A DNA stretch of 64,000 nucleotides, taken from the NCBI RefSeq assembly GCF_030936135.1, contig NC_082613.1, positions 744,001 to 808,000 on the forward strand. Direction: 5' to 3'. Positions 27,295 through 40,100 of this stretch are shown here, one piece after another (within the stretch, counting starts at the first letter, position 1; each line of letters opens with the position of its first letter). The position numbers were made by a program, and so were the translations under genes. A model generated the notes under the pieces. The model had not been told where the DNA came from. It worked only from the letters and a program-made list of their open reading frames with translations, and searched no databases. Source of the stretch: Gavia stellata. Taxonomy: Eukaryota; Chordata; Aves; Gaviiformes; Gaviidae.

Positions 27295-28024
27295 TTAAAA
27301 GTGAAAAATAGTTTTTATTCAGTGCTTGCATAGTTAATTCCTGTCAAGGTAATGTCCCATCCCTCACTGCACAGCGTTTGCAGCGACAGGAACGGTTATT
27401 AAAGCAAATACCCTGCTTTACCTATGCAGTAGATTATATGCAGTATGTATTTATATAGCTATAAATAGATCTGTTATATATGTATATAGCATATAAACAG
27501 CTTTGTGCTCACAGTATACAATCTTTTCTCTACTGAAATGCATTCAGAGAACTGCAATGGCACGCGTGAGCCTGGCTGAGGTGCAATCAGTGCTGGAGAA
27601 GGTTGTTCTGCTGTTTGGTTTATGAAATCTGCTCTGCGGCCCGGGGCTGTCAGCGCTGCGGAAAGAGGAGGGGGCTGGCCGCTGCCCGGCTGTGCTGGGC
27701 TCGGGGGTCCCTGCTGCCCCCAGGCTGGGGGACAGGCAGGTCGGGGACGTTTCCACCCCACGGGGTGAGGGAAAGGCGGCGAAGCGAATGCCACCGGCCC
27801 CTCTCTCCTGTCCCTGCTCCCCTCGCTTCTCTCCCCGCAGCACTGAGCACTCCTGGGGAGGAGCGCAGCACCGCGGCCGCCGCGTTGGGGTTGGGTTGGG
27901 CTTCGGCAGTCGCCCTTCCGCACGTTGCTGGGACTGTCTGGGGCTGAAGCGAGTGGGGGGCCAGCGAGCCCCCGAGCGGGAGGGGAGGCAGGGTCTCTGC
28001 GGCGGGGGGGGCCGCGGCGGCCGC
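27295..28024 (-). other. TGM2: TGM2 3' UTR
   Basis: It extends from the TGA at 28025-28027 to shortly after the minus-strand AATAAA at 27314-27319. The middle (about 27,420-27,500) is an AT-rich block with TATTTATA-like sequence that stands out from the GC-rich surroundings and may hold stability or protein-binding elements (inference). Confidence 0.8.
27314..27319 (-). terminator. TGM2: Poly(A) signal of TGM2
   Basis: Canonical AATAAA on the - strand about 0.7 kb after the TGM2 stop codon. Cleavage is expected near 27,295. Confidence 0.75.
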
Positions 28025-28181
28025 TCACTTGGGCTGGGGTGCGATGATGACGTTGCGGTAACCCTTCACCCCTGTCAGCTTGTCGCTCTCGAAGTCCACC
28101 ATCAGCTTGCGCAGCCCCGCCTGGCACGGCACGAAATCCAGCCGGAACTTGGCCTCCGCCTGCGGCTCCACGGGCTCCTCG
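28025..28181 (-). CDS. TGM2: TGM2 exon 13: C-terminus
   Basis: Residues 638-689, [20 protein letters not shown] to [10 protein letters not shown] and TGA at 28025-28027. Confidence 0.97.
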
Positions 28182-31100
28182 CTGGGGGAGAGCAGGGGGT
28201 CAGCGGGGCGGCCCCTCTCCCTCCCAGCAACCTGTCACCCTCCACGTGGTGCCGCAGGACGGCACTGCGACCCTGGGAAGCGGGGACCCCCCAGGCCCTG
28301 GCCAAGTCCCCTCCCCAGCAAGTCCTGGGGCAGAAGCGTTCGGAGTCCCCGTGCCCCCCAGGAACCAGCGCAGCCCCAGCTCCCCCTGCGCCCATAGCAG
28401 GGCCAGGCCATGGGGCCATCCCCCCTGGGGGCCTCCGGGCACAAAAATCCGCCCCTGCCCTGTTCCCAACAGCCTGGCCAGGTGAAGGGAGGAAAAGCTC
28501 TTACAGCTCCTTGATCCGCTGCCCGTCGGTGAGGCCGGTGCCCTCCACCACGAACACGCAGTTCTTCAGGGGGGCTGCGAGGGGGTTCACCAGGCTGACC
28601 TCCGCCACCAGCTTCCGATTCTGCATCGGCTCCCCTAAAACCTGCAAGCAGGCAGGGTTGGACCCCAGCACTGCCCTGCTTGGGGGCTGCGGTGCTCCCC
28701 CAGCTCCTCGGGGATGCAGCCCCACTCAGCAATGCAGGACCTGCTGCCCAAGCCCCGCTGTGGCGGGGCTGCCCCAGCCCCAGGGCTCAGCTCACTGGGA
28801 CCGACCCTCCAGCGTGATTGCAGCAACCCCCTGTGAACGGGGGTGTCCCCCCCAAACCCCCCTGGGACAGAGCAGCTGAGCCCTTACCCTGATCTTGATC
28901 TCTGGATTCTGGACGTAGACATCCCTGGTGGCCACAATGACATTGCTGGTCTGGTACTCGGTCAGGAGAGCCACCACCTTGATGATGTTGTCCTGGGTCA
29001 GGCTCTCCCCGTACTTCTTGTACAGGATGCGCAGGGACACTCTCTTCTCTGGAAGGGGAAGCAGAGCAGGGTCAGAGCTCGCCCCTCACCAACCCAGCGC
29101 CCGCGGCCCTGCGCTGGCACCCAGCTGGTCTGGGCTCCCCGGGAGCTTCTCCAGGCACCTTGCAAGGATGGGAAAGTCTTGGGGGAGCTGGGGGCCCCCC
29201 CAGCACTGGGAAGGGGTACCGCAGGGTGGGCAGGCAGCACAAGCTGCTGGCTGGAGCACCCGCAAGCAAGCCTGTGCTGGGGGGATGTCTTGCCTAATTG
29301 CTTCCCCAAGAAAATGGGTTATATTTAGCTGTCACCAACCCCCAGACCGCCAGCATTTCCCGAACAAGCCGCAGATGCCTGCAGCCGGTTGCCATGTGCC
29401 CGGCTGGGTCCTCGGGGTGCTGGGTGCCGGTGCGGCTCCTGCCCGCGCAGGGAAGCAGGGCTGCGAGCGCCCGGCTCGGGGCGGTGGGGAGGGACCTCGC
29501 AGCCTGGCCAGGGCTCCGGCACCAGGTGCCAGAAGTGACGTCCAGGGCCTGGGGAGGGGAAGGAGCTATGTGCCAGGGCAGGACCCCGGGGACACGCCTG
29601 CACCGGGGCCCTGGAGGGGCTTCGCCCGCCCTTTGCAGCCGGTGGCGGGAGGCAGCTGCCTGCGCTCAGCTCTGAGCGTTGTTTATCCCAAAGCCCTTTG
29701 GGGACTGGGCTGTCTTGTGCTGCGGGGGGAAGGAGGCTGAAGGCAACCAGCTGCAGGGCTGTTGTGAGGAAGGACCCCGGAGAGGCCGTGACTGCTGGAA
29801 GCAAAGCCCTGCGCTCCCGGGGCAGGACCCGAAGTGCTGGAGCATCGCCTGACAGGAGAGGGATGGGCCCGGCCCCACTCCGCGGAGCTCCCCATGCCAG
29901 CACAGAGTGCAGGGGTTCCCGAAAGGCTGCAATCTGGGGAGTCCTGTGGTCTGTATTCTCAGCCAGGAGCCGGTCCTGCTCTCCCCGTCTGGCCCCACAG
30001 AAGGCTCCAGAGCAGCTCTGCAGGCGCCGGTACCTGCCCATGCCGACACCGCTGGGAGAGTTTGCCAGCGTGAGCAAAGGCAGTGTCCCGCTTCCCTTCA
30101 CAGCAGCGAGAGCGGGCACACTCATTATTCCCTTAATGCAGCTCAATAAATAGCAGAGCGCCGAGTGCTGCATTTGTTACGGGCCCCATTAGGAGAGCAG
30201 ATCTTGGCGTAGATTAAAAATTAGGCAGTTCCAGGACAGCAGATGTATTACGTTTCCAAGCCCTGAAGGGTCTGTGGAAAACTGACATAAATCAAAACTC
30301 TTGTTTAATTAGCAGGTGGTAATGCTAATTTGTAACAAAGGCAAACGAAGGTTCGCCGGGCCGGTGCCAGGACAGCTCTGTGGCGAAAAACGCTGTGAGA
30401 TGCCGTGTCTGCCCAAGGAGGAGCCACTGAGAGCTTCAGCGCTGCAGTGACCAGCCTCGCCGACAAAACCCAACACCGCCTGCTTCCCCCCCAGCCTGGG
30501 ACCGTGCTATCGGAGCTGACCCGGCGTCAGTCCCGCTCTCCCTGCCTGTGGGAAAATCCTGCCGGGGATACCAGCCTAGGCCAGCTCCAGCTTGAGAAGC
30601 AGAGGCGTATGGAAGAGCAAGAGAGGGATGCAGACGAGTGCTGCAGAGCACCCTGGGATGAGAGCCCTGCGATGCGCACAGCTTGCTCCCTCGGCATGAC
30701 AGATGCAACAGCAGTAACTTTCGTCCTCTCTAAATGCGTTTCCAGCCCCCTGCCTGAGCAGTGTTCCTTATCCTTTCATCAGAGATTAAAAATCCACAGT
30801 GGTAGATAAATAAGGACGAAGCCCAGAAGGAGGCATCGCTCACCGAGCAGCCTTGTGACAGAGCTGCAGCTCGCACGAGCCCGGCCAGCCTGGGCTTTGC
30901 CTGCTGAGGCGGTCACCGGTGAACGGGGGTGACACGGCATGGGGCTGGCGGATGGATAAACACCCCGGCACTAGCTCTGGGTCCTGGCTGTCCCTGCTGC
31001 CCAGCCCCAGGCCATGCTTTAACGCTGCCATTACTCCATGGTATTAAACAGAAACCACCCAATGCCGCCCTATGCCAGCCCGGAGCATGCCGACCTGACG

Positions 31101-34100
31101 AACCGGCGGCGGTGGTACAAGTGGAGGGGATACCATCACCCCTGCGGTGCCGGCAGTGCTCGCACCAAGCTGGAGAAGCAAGGACGGGGAAGGCTGAAAG
31201 CAAAACCCGTCCCTTGACTCGCACCATGTTTTCAGGGAAGTTCACGCTGCCCCCCAGGTCCTGAGCGGGGCTGTGGGGCTCTGTGCGAGTCTGCATCCCT
31301 TCCCGCTGCTCCCGGCTCCCTGTGCCGACCCCCTGACGGGACGTGCCCAGCTCTGACTGTGGCTCAGCGTTGTGTGTGCCGAACGGGCGGCTGTGACCAG
31401 GGTTTCCTCTCCGGAAACCTCTCAGTGCTCTGCCGGGGGCACCCATCCCCGGCTGCCGCACTGGCACTCTGGCCTCACCGCAGACCCCAGAGATGCAGCT
31501 GAACACGAGAAAATCGTTGACCTGACCCCAGCCCTCACCAAAGCATCCTCTCCTCACTGCCAGCGGGTCTCTTACCTTCCCGGGGCGCGAGGGTGACATT
31601 CAGCAGGTCCTTCATGCCGCACTGGGGCCCAACGGTGCCGTTGTAGCTGGCGGTTCGAGCACACAGCATGAGCCTGCAGACTCGCTCCGTGTCCGTGTTG
31701 TTGTGGATGACGGCAAAGACGTCGAAGTCGTAGCCGTTGTTTGCACCCTCCGACAGCTTGATCTTGAGGTGCAGCCCCTCGTCCTCCTCCCTGAGAGAGC
31801 TCTTCTCGTGCTCTACCTTCACAAACACTTCTTTCTCCTTCTCAGACCCTGTGGTGCATGAGAAAAAAGGTGGTTCCCAGGGGGGTACGGGGAGGGCATG
31901 GTCCGGGCTGCTTTGCCCTGATCCCTGGAGCCCTCCTGGTGCAGTTGCTGCATTAATTAATTCTTCTCTCACTCTGTTTCCCAACAGCCGACCCCCCCGG
32001 GGCATTTCTGCCCCCACTGCAACCCCATACCCTCCGGGTACTTGTAGGTGTGGGTGATGTCCTCCCTGCTGTCCCTGCCCACGCTTTTGGTGCTGATGTT
32101 CTTCCCCACAACTGACGAGTGGGTGCTCTTCTTCCACAACCCACTGTGCTGCACCACCCAGTACACCACGTCGGCGTTCACCTCCGCGAAGACGAAGGGG
32201 ATGTCATACTTCAGCTGCATGTCGCCCTCCTTGATGGCTCTGACGGGGGCTGGCCCGCAGCAGAACACCCCTGCAGGGAGCGGAGCTGCCGTCACCGCCC
32301 TGGGTTTGGCAAGACACGGTCGCGGCGGGAGGGAGACCGTGCCGTGCCGGGGTGTGGGCAGGATGGAGCACCCACTCTGTGCACGCCGTACCTTCGCTCT
32401 TCTCCTGGGGTGTCGGGTCCAGTGCCTGCCACCCATCGTAGCCGGGTGACAGGTCTGGACGGGCCATCCAGGACTCCACCCAGCAGTGGAAGTTCCTGCA
32501 AGGGAAGCCAGGACGTAGGGGCTTCAGCCTCCCCCAGCGCCTGCCAGGCTTCGGGGAAGGGCTGGGGAAGGGGCAAACACTGCCCCGGGGGTGGGCAGGC
32601 GGGGGTCCCGCCGTGCCGCTCACCAGATCATGTCCCTGGAGCGCCGGTTCTCGTCCCCCGTCTCGTTAAGGTAGCGGTCGATGACCAGGTTGCCGTTGGT
32701 GTCATGGGCTGAGTTGTAGTTGGTCACCACCCGGCTGGGGATCCCCAGGCACCGCATGACTGCGGAGAGGCACAACAGGGTGAGACGGGGGCCCGGCACC
32801 GGGGGTCTCGGGTTTGCACAGCTCCCGTCCCATGGTGCCCCAGGTTCCTGCCCTTCCCTTTCCCCTCAAAGGGGTGCCTGGGGACAGATCCCCAGGATGA
32901 GCCGGTTCCTGCAGTCACCATGGGACTCGGCGTGCCGCTGGCGAGATGGGTGGCACGCGGCACTGAGTCTGCCGGGTTTTGATATTGCAGTAGAAAAAAG
33001 GCACAAAAGCAGCTGTGAGTGCTTTTGAGGGAGTGCACGGGCAGCAGCGTGCTGCAACCTCTTATTTAATCTCACAGCTGCCTTTTACTGTGAGCGGAGC
33101 TCCCTGGTGAACAGGGAGGTAGTTATAATACTTCAAAGGAAGGCCATAAACTTCCGTGAGTCACAGAAAATCCACTTTAGTTTTCTGCTATTTCTCTCCT
33201 CTAAAAGGGATCTCCTATATCTGTGATATATAAATGCACATGCACACTCATGCAACCCTGCAAGTGCAGCGTTTTTTCTCAGGGCGAAACTGTGCAAGTG
33301 CTGTGTGTGCTCCTCAACAGAAGCGAGCCTGGAATTTTTCTTCTCTTTTGCCCCAGCTCGACTGCCTTGGTGGCAGTGAAATTATTTTGATCTCAGCGGA
33401 TTCGTGACTTTATTGCAAACTTGACCTTAAAGTCACTTTCCTTCTCCTGTGCCCTGCATCCAGCCCCTCCCTCTCTGCCTGGCCGGGGAGGCAGCGCTAA
33501 TTGAAAAGCCAGAGCCCTTTTCTGTCATTTTTTCCCTCCATTTCCTGACAAACTAGACTAACAGAGAGCATAATCGCTAAGCAATCATTGCGGGCTGATT
33601 GTAATCAGTCCCAGTGGTTAGGGAAGGGGAGACAGGAGCCGTCTGCTCTCACCGGTACATGCCACGGCAGCGAAGACCCAGCACTGGCCGTACTTGACTG
33701 GCTGACACCCAAACTTCTTCCACCTCTTGAGAATATCCACACTCCCGATCCAGGCCATCGGGCTCATCCCATCTTCGTAATGGTTGTCCCACCGCCCCGC
33801 CAGCACCCCCCGGTCCTCGTCGTTACAATTTACCTGCGGCACGACAAGAGGGGGCCAAGAGGGGCTGCGATGGAGGGACGGCCAGGCACGGAGGGGCAGG
33901 AGCAGGCTGGTGAGGGAGGGAAAGCACCTTCCCCCAGCTCACACGTGCTGTCACCCCCATTAGCCATCCCGGAGCCGTGCAAGAGCGTGCTGGGATGCAG
34001 GCGGGTGCGAAGAGCGCGCTGGGATGCAGGCATCCATGTGCATCCCAGCACGCTCTTGCACTGTGACTGCCTGCATCCTGGCATGCTGGGGATGCGCAGG

Positions 34101-37100
34101 TGGGGGAACGGGTGGATGGAGAGGCTGTAATTGGGATGTGCTAACTGGGGATGGATTTTAGAAACACATCCTCCTGCCTGGGATTTTGGGTACCATTATC
34201 ACCTGCAGCAGCCAGCGAGGAGCAAAGGCTGCTTCTGGGATGGTGCGTCCCCACCTCTGCTATTTCCCTCCTCTTAAAAACATCTTTTTTATATATATAT
34301 ATATATGTGTATGTATATGTGTGTGTGATACAAGAGCAATAGCAGGAAAGGTTGTAAAGAGGATGTGAAACACCTCGGGGAAGGAAACCGGTGTTAACTG
34401 GGCAGGGGAATGGTAAATGCCACCTCTCTGTCACAGCTATAGTTCCAAGCTGTAGCTGGGGGGACAGCAGAGGGGTGCTTGCACCCCAGGGGACATGGGG
34501 TGCTGGGGAGCCTGGGGACACCCTGCTGGGTGCGCTGGCAGCCGGAGCTCCACGGGACTCACCATGGCGCTCACCACCCTGCCGATGTACACAGGGTCGT
34601 TGCGGCGGGAGCAATCCTGGTTCTGGTCCCTCAGGAATTTGGGGTTTGTGTCCAGCAGCTTGAGGCAGATGGACAAGATGTCGTCCTCGAACTGGTGCAG
34701 AGGGGGGAGAAAAGGTGTGTGAGGTCCCCGCGGTGCACGGGGGCTCTCCCGCCTCCGTCCTCCCTCCCTGGCTCACCATGATGCCCCTGCAAGCGGGGCT
34801 GCTGGGTGACTTTCCCCGGTTTGTGCCACAACAGGGGCTGGCACTGCGGCCGGTGGAGGCTCAGCCTGCGAAGCCGGAGGGCGAGCTCCCGCCCTCGCAC
34901 CGGGGCCGGATCCTGCTTCCTGCAGCCGCCGCTGCACAGGGCTCAGGCATGGACCTGACCTCCGGGGAAAACCACCTATTTCCCATCACCGGGAGAGTCA
35001 CAGCCCTTCCCCAAATTGAGGCGCGGATCCTGCGGGAGCCATGGGCGCCCCTGCTCCCGCCAGCCCCACGGCTCCTCCGAGACAGCCCAGACTCGAGGAG
35101 GGCGGCCGGGCTCCCCCAGTGCCGGGGGCCCAGCGCGGCTGTCGGGGGGCTGCAGCTCAGGGCGTGAGTGTTGCCTTATCGGTGCGGCCAGCACCGCACC
35201 GGGGAGCATGTTACCGGCTGCCGGCTCCCGGCGCAGTGTGGCCGCCCCGATTAGGAGCGTTGGGCCCCGGGGCCCCCAGGAGCCGTGCAGGAACGCTCCC
35301 CTCGCTCTGCCACACTTCAGAGTCAGCGTGTTCCCCTCTCAGAAATGAGACCTCGGCTGTTTGTCCCACGGCTGCCTGGCGGGGCCGGATCCTCCCCGAG
35401 GTGCCGGCTGCGTTTGCAGTGCGTGTTCGGGGGGACACACGTGGCCCCAGCCCCTGCGCTGCCAGGGCTGCGTGGGCTGGGCTCAGCCGGGGTCCCGGGG
35501 TCCGCGGCCCGCTCACCTGGCCGAAGTTCCAGGGGGTGGAGGTGATGTAGTCACAGGTGCCCTGGTAGATGAGCCCTTGCTGGGACAGCACATACTCGCA
35601 GCGCTCGTCCTCGTCTCGGAGGAAAACCGTGTCCTCTGCGGGGAGAGTGAGAGATGGGGACGGGGACCGGGCTCTGCCCCGCGCCCCCCAGCCCTGCTCA
35701 GAGCTCCCCCCGTCCCCGGGGACGTGCCGGGCGGCGACCGGGGACGGCTCTGGTGGGGAATGAGGCATCAGGGCCTGGAACTGCTCCTGTCTGAAAAAGC
35801 TGCTGGATAATTTCAACCCAGTTTGATTTGAGCTAATGGGAAAATTTCAGCAGGCTTGTGGTTTTCTTTTCCATTCTTTCTCCTTTCTCTCTCTCTTTCC
35901 TCCCTTTTGTTTGATGGAGTTGGGTCTTTTCCCAGGAGGGGAAACCTCCCTGGTGGGAGAAGCAAGCAGTGGGAACCGGGAGCGCTGGCTGAGATAGCAG
36001 CTGAAGCCATTTTGCTTGCACAGCAGTTGCTGCTGGAAAAATCACTGTTTACTGGAAATGTTTTCAGAAAAAAGCCCAACACGTACATCCCCAGCACCAG
36101 TGCTCGGCACAGCGCTGGGTGAGCAAAGCTTCCTAGAGCCCCTTATCTCAGCAGAGCCGGAACCGCGCGTTTGGGATTCAGGAAACCATCCCTTTCAGCC
36201 CAGGTCTGGCCGGGTGGAGCGGGGCAGCTCCCGGCTGCTCCTCGGGGCAGAGGAAGGACATGGAGAGATGAAAATCCCGGCTGTTGTTTGCCCGGTGTCA
36301 TTAAACCCTGCAGCACGATCCTCCCTTCTGTGTCAGGCTGCCCAAATTTCACCGGGACAGTGACACCCCTGGGAGCACCCAGGGCTCGTCCCTGCGCCCG
36401 CAGTAGGGTGCCTGGACTGGGGGGGGGTGGGTGGGGCTGGGCCGGGCCAGGCCAGGTTGGGGCAATTAATTAGAGCCAATTAGGGGCTTTTCCTCTGCCC
36501 ACTTCCTGGCCAGGAGCTGCTGCTGGGGGCTGCCCAGGGCTTCACGCCAGCGCTGCAGAGGTGAGCTCCTGTGGGGCATCGCACGGTGGGGGCAGCCCGG
36601 ATAGGGCATTGGGTGTTTGGGGTGCTGGCAAAGGGTCTCTGTGTGTTCTGGGGTGGGGGACGATGCTCGTGGCCCCGACCTGCTGCAGGGACCGTGTGGA
36701 GGTGGAAGTGAAGTGGGGATTTGTGCTTACATCCGAGCTCAGCCCTGGGCAGGGCTTGGGGCGCCCAGGGTCCGCAATGGGGTGAAACACAGAGGCGTGT
36801 GCTGGCCTGGCAGAGCTGGGGGGTGGCTCGTGCTCCCCTTACCTGGGAAACCTTGGTCTTGGGAAGGTGGAAGCCTCACCTGGGTGCCAGGCGTTGAAGA
36901 GCAGAACGAAGTCCCCGATGTGGCAGCTGGTGCCCTGGTAGCCGGTGGAGGTCTCCAGTGTCAGGCTGTAGCGGCCGACGCAGGCGCTGGAGGGGGAGCA
37001 GAGCGAGACAGACAGGGAGCCCCCGTCCTGCTGCTGGATCACGGCGCTCCAGCCCGATTCCTCTGGGAAGTTGGTCACAGCGAAGTGGGACCTGGTTCCT

Positions 37101-40100
37101 GACGTCTCGACGGGGCAGGGCCCTGCCAAGAAGGAGCATGTCGGCTCTCCGGGGGCCCTGGGAGCCCCACGCCGCGGGGCTGTGCCAAGGGGAGCTGCCC
37201 CACGCTGCTCCCGTGCCCTCTGCCCTGCGGCGGCTGCCCTGACCTCGGCTCTTGCAACCCAGGAGTGTTCGCTGTTTGGCTTGTCGGGTATCGGGGGCGC
37301 AGGGCAGCCCAGCCGTGGGAAGCTCGGTCATGTCTCTTGCTCTTTGGGAAGGGGCAGGATGGAGGGACTCACCCTGTGGGTGCCCCAGGGCCAGGAGAGA
37401 GGAGGGGGTGCTTACCCCACTGCCCACCCCAGGGCCATGTCTCTTCCCCTCAGCTGCACCCACTCTTGCCTCCCCTTGGAGCGGAGTTGCCACGTCCCTG
37501 TGCCCGCGCAGCCTGGTCCTGCCGCAGCGTGGGGGCCCCGGCAGAGCCCGGCTGCCAACGCCGGAGCCCTCGCTGCCGGGGTGCTTTCAGTGGGAGCCCT
37601 GCTATGTGTGTACAGCCTCAGGCGTTGCTGCAAACATCCCACAATTAGCAATTACATCAGTGGCCGCAGCGCTCGAGCCGAGGACAGCGTGATCCCTGCC
37701 AGCCCCTCTGAGCGCGAGGCTGCGTCCAAGCCACCTGCGCCGAGCCAGCTCCAAACACCGCTCCTCCGGGGTGGGTGACGCCCAGCCCCGGCCGAGCGCA
37801 GCTCTGCGGGGATGCCGGTGCCTGCACAGGGCTAGCCAGCAGCCGGGGCAGCGGTGCCGCTGCGGTCCGCTCCCCCAGCCGAGAGCACGGCATCGGGCTG
37901 GTCCCCTGCCAGCCTTCGCCCGCAGCGTGGGCAGGATGCCAGGCGAGTCACCAAAAATACTCATGAACTCATGAGAGTGACACAGTTTCTCCTCTCTGTC
38001 CTTTCAGGGAGGCCGGGCTGAGCTAACCCTGCCCTTTTGGCAAGGGCCAGCCTAGTGCTGCCATGGGGGTGGGCAGCCACGGGAGCCTGCCACCGCCTCC
38101 TCCCTGCCTGCACAACCCCGGCATCCCCCCGGGGCCCCAGGCGCCTGAGCAGGGCTCTTCAAACACGGCTGCTTTAAAAATAGGGCTCTATTTCTGCACG
38201 GAGCCATTCCCTGTTCCCTTTCTTTCCTGCGGGAGGTGGCTCGTGGCCTTGGTGGCCTCGCTGTCTGGGGTGGCAGGTCTGGTGGCCCGTGCCCTGGCTG
38301 CACCTCACCAGCCCCGGTGAGGGACGTGCTGGGGCCGTCTCCGGCGGGACGCGCGGCCGTGTGCCTTTGCGAGAGCTGAAGCACCTTTGCCCCTTTTTCT
38401 GCAAGCGCTGGAGCTGCCCTGGGATCGGGGGAGCTGCCAGCTTAGGGTGAAGCCGGGCGGTGCTGGGTTCGTGTTTGTCACCCCACGGTGGGATCGGAGC
38501 TTTTGGGGCGTTTTACGTTGCGAGGAAACCCGGGTGCAGTTTCACTTTGAGTTCTGGCCTGGTTGGCTCAGCAGGACGCTGCAGCCCCAAAATAACTCTT
38601 GCCCAAGAGCTTCCTCTCCCTTTGCTCCGAGCTGGCGGGGGCCAAGCCCCTGCGCGGCGGCTGCGCCTGGCTCCAGCCACGGAAGCGATGTCCCCGCGGG
38701 CTCTCGCCAGGACTACAGCAACAGTGGGGGAAACCCCCCGCACGGAGCCACAGGGACCTGTCAGAGGCTGCGCCCGGCTCCCGTGTACTGGCTCCGGCAC
38801 TGCTCGGGGGGGGGGACATGCAGTGGGGCTGTGCGCTGGGGAGGCTCAATGGGAACGTTCCCATTCTCCAGGGTTTGTGTTTCCTGAGCAAACCCTGCTC
38901 CAGGGATGTCTGAGGGACTGCATGAGATGGGGCAGGTGCCTCAGCGCAGTGCCCGCGTGAGCATGGGGGGAGCCCTCGGGCAGGGGGCAGCTTGCCCTGC
39001 GGCAGGTGCTCGTGCATGGCGCAGGGCACGGTGGCACTCACCCGTCTTGACGTTGAAGGCGAGTTTGTCCACCCCCTCCTCATAGCCTCTGCCCGAGAAG
39101 TGGAGGGTGATGGTGAAGGGCTGCCCCCGTCGCACCACCAGCTGCTGGCAGCCCATCTCCGCCGTCCGGTGCTCCCGGCCGTTGCGCTCGCACTGTAGGT
39201 CCCATGTCTCCAGCACCAGATCTGCGAAGGCAGCAGCAGTAACGGCTCTCCCCTCCGCCTCACGCTCCCGGCCCCGGGGCACAGTGGTGCCCCACACACA
39301 CAGCCCCGTGTTCAGGCTGGAAGGGATTGCTGTTACCCCCACCCTGAGCCCTGGGTTTTTGGACCTTGGCACCGGGGTTTGGCAGCCTCCTCTGCCCAGG
39401 CAGCCCTGTCCTCCCCCAGTGTGCCCGGCACAGCCTTGGGCGCTGCGTCCGTGTCAGGCTCGGAGCATCCCTCCTGGAGGGCTCTGCAGGCTGGGCTCAC
39501 GTCGCGCGCTGCGAGCCCGCCAGGGCAGAGGTCCTGCAGCCAGCCGGCGGCCAAGCTCACAGCGAAGTGCTGCCCTCCCAACCGAACTGAGACGTATTTC
39601 TTGTGCCGTGGTGCTGCCTTCCACGGTATCACTGTGGAGGAGGGGCACCATGTGCTGCCAGAGCCGTGCCACGTCCACGGCTCATGGCATCCAGTGCTGG
39701 AACAAAGCCCAGCGTTTAACTCCGCTTTCTGGGAGGTGTGGGGCTCTTCGGCAGGGTTTGCTGTCTGTATTCCCCACCCCAAACAAGCGCCGCTGAGCCT
39801 GGAGAATGCCAGGGATGGTTCTGTGCCTCAGCCAGGCTGAGGACAGCTCTCCGGCAGCTTTACTGCTCCACCACTGCTGACAAATTGGAGAGACCGACCA
39901 TAAATCCGGTGACAAAGAGGGTGTCTGATTCCCTGGCCTCAGGCGCTCTGCTCTGCCTCCCAGCCCAGGCAGGGCTGCGTGCCGGAGCAGCCGGCGGCCG
40001 TGTCCCCACCACCCCAGGCACTGTGTTGGAGCGCTGCGATATCATTCATCATTGCTCAAGGCCAGTGACCCGTGAACGCTCTGCCGTCAGATGGGTTAGT

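Larger units (their letters stand above)
33834..34562 (-). other. TGM2: TGM2 intron 5
   Basis: 0.7 kb. It contains a 20-bp perfect inverted repeat (33978-33997 and 34041-34060) and a TA/TG microsatellite at 34290-34328. Confidence 0.9.

Noticed and set aside
27692-28879. A 395-codon open frame on the + strand
   Set aside because: It lies antisense to the TGM2 3' UTR and exons 12-13 in GC-rich DNA, is Pro/Arg/Gly-rich and has no family signature.
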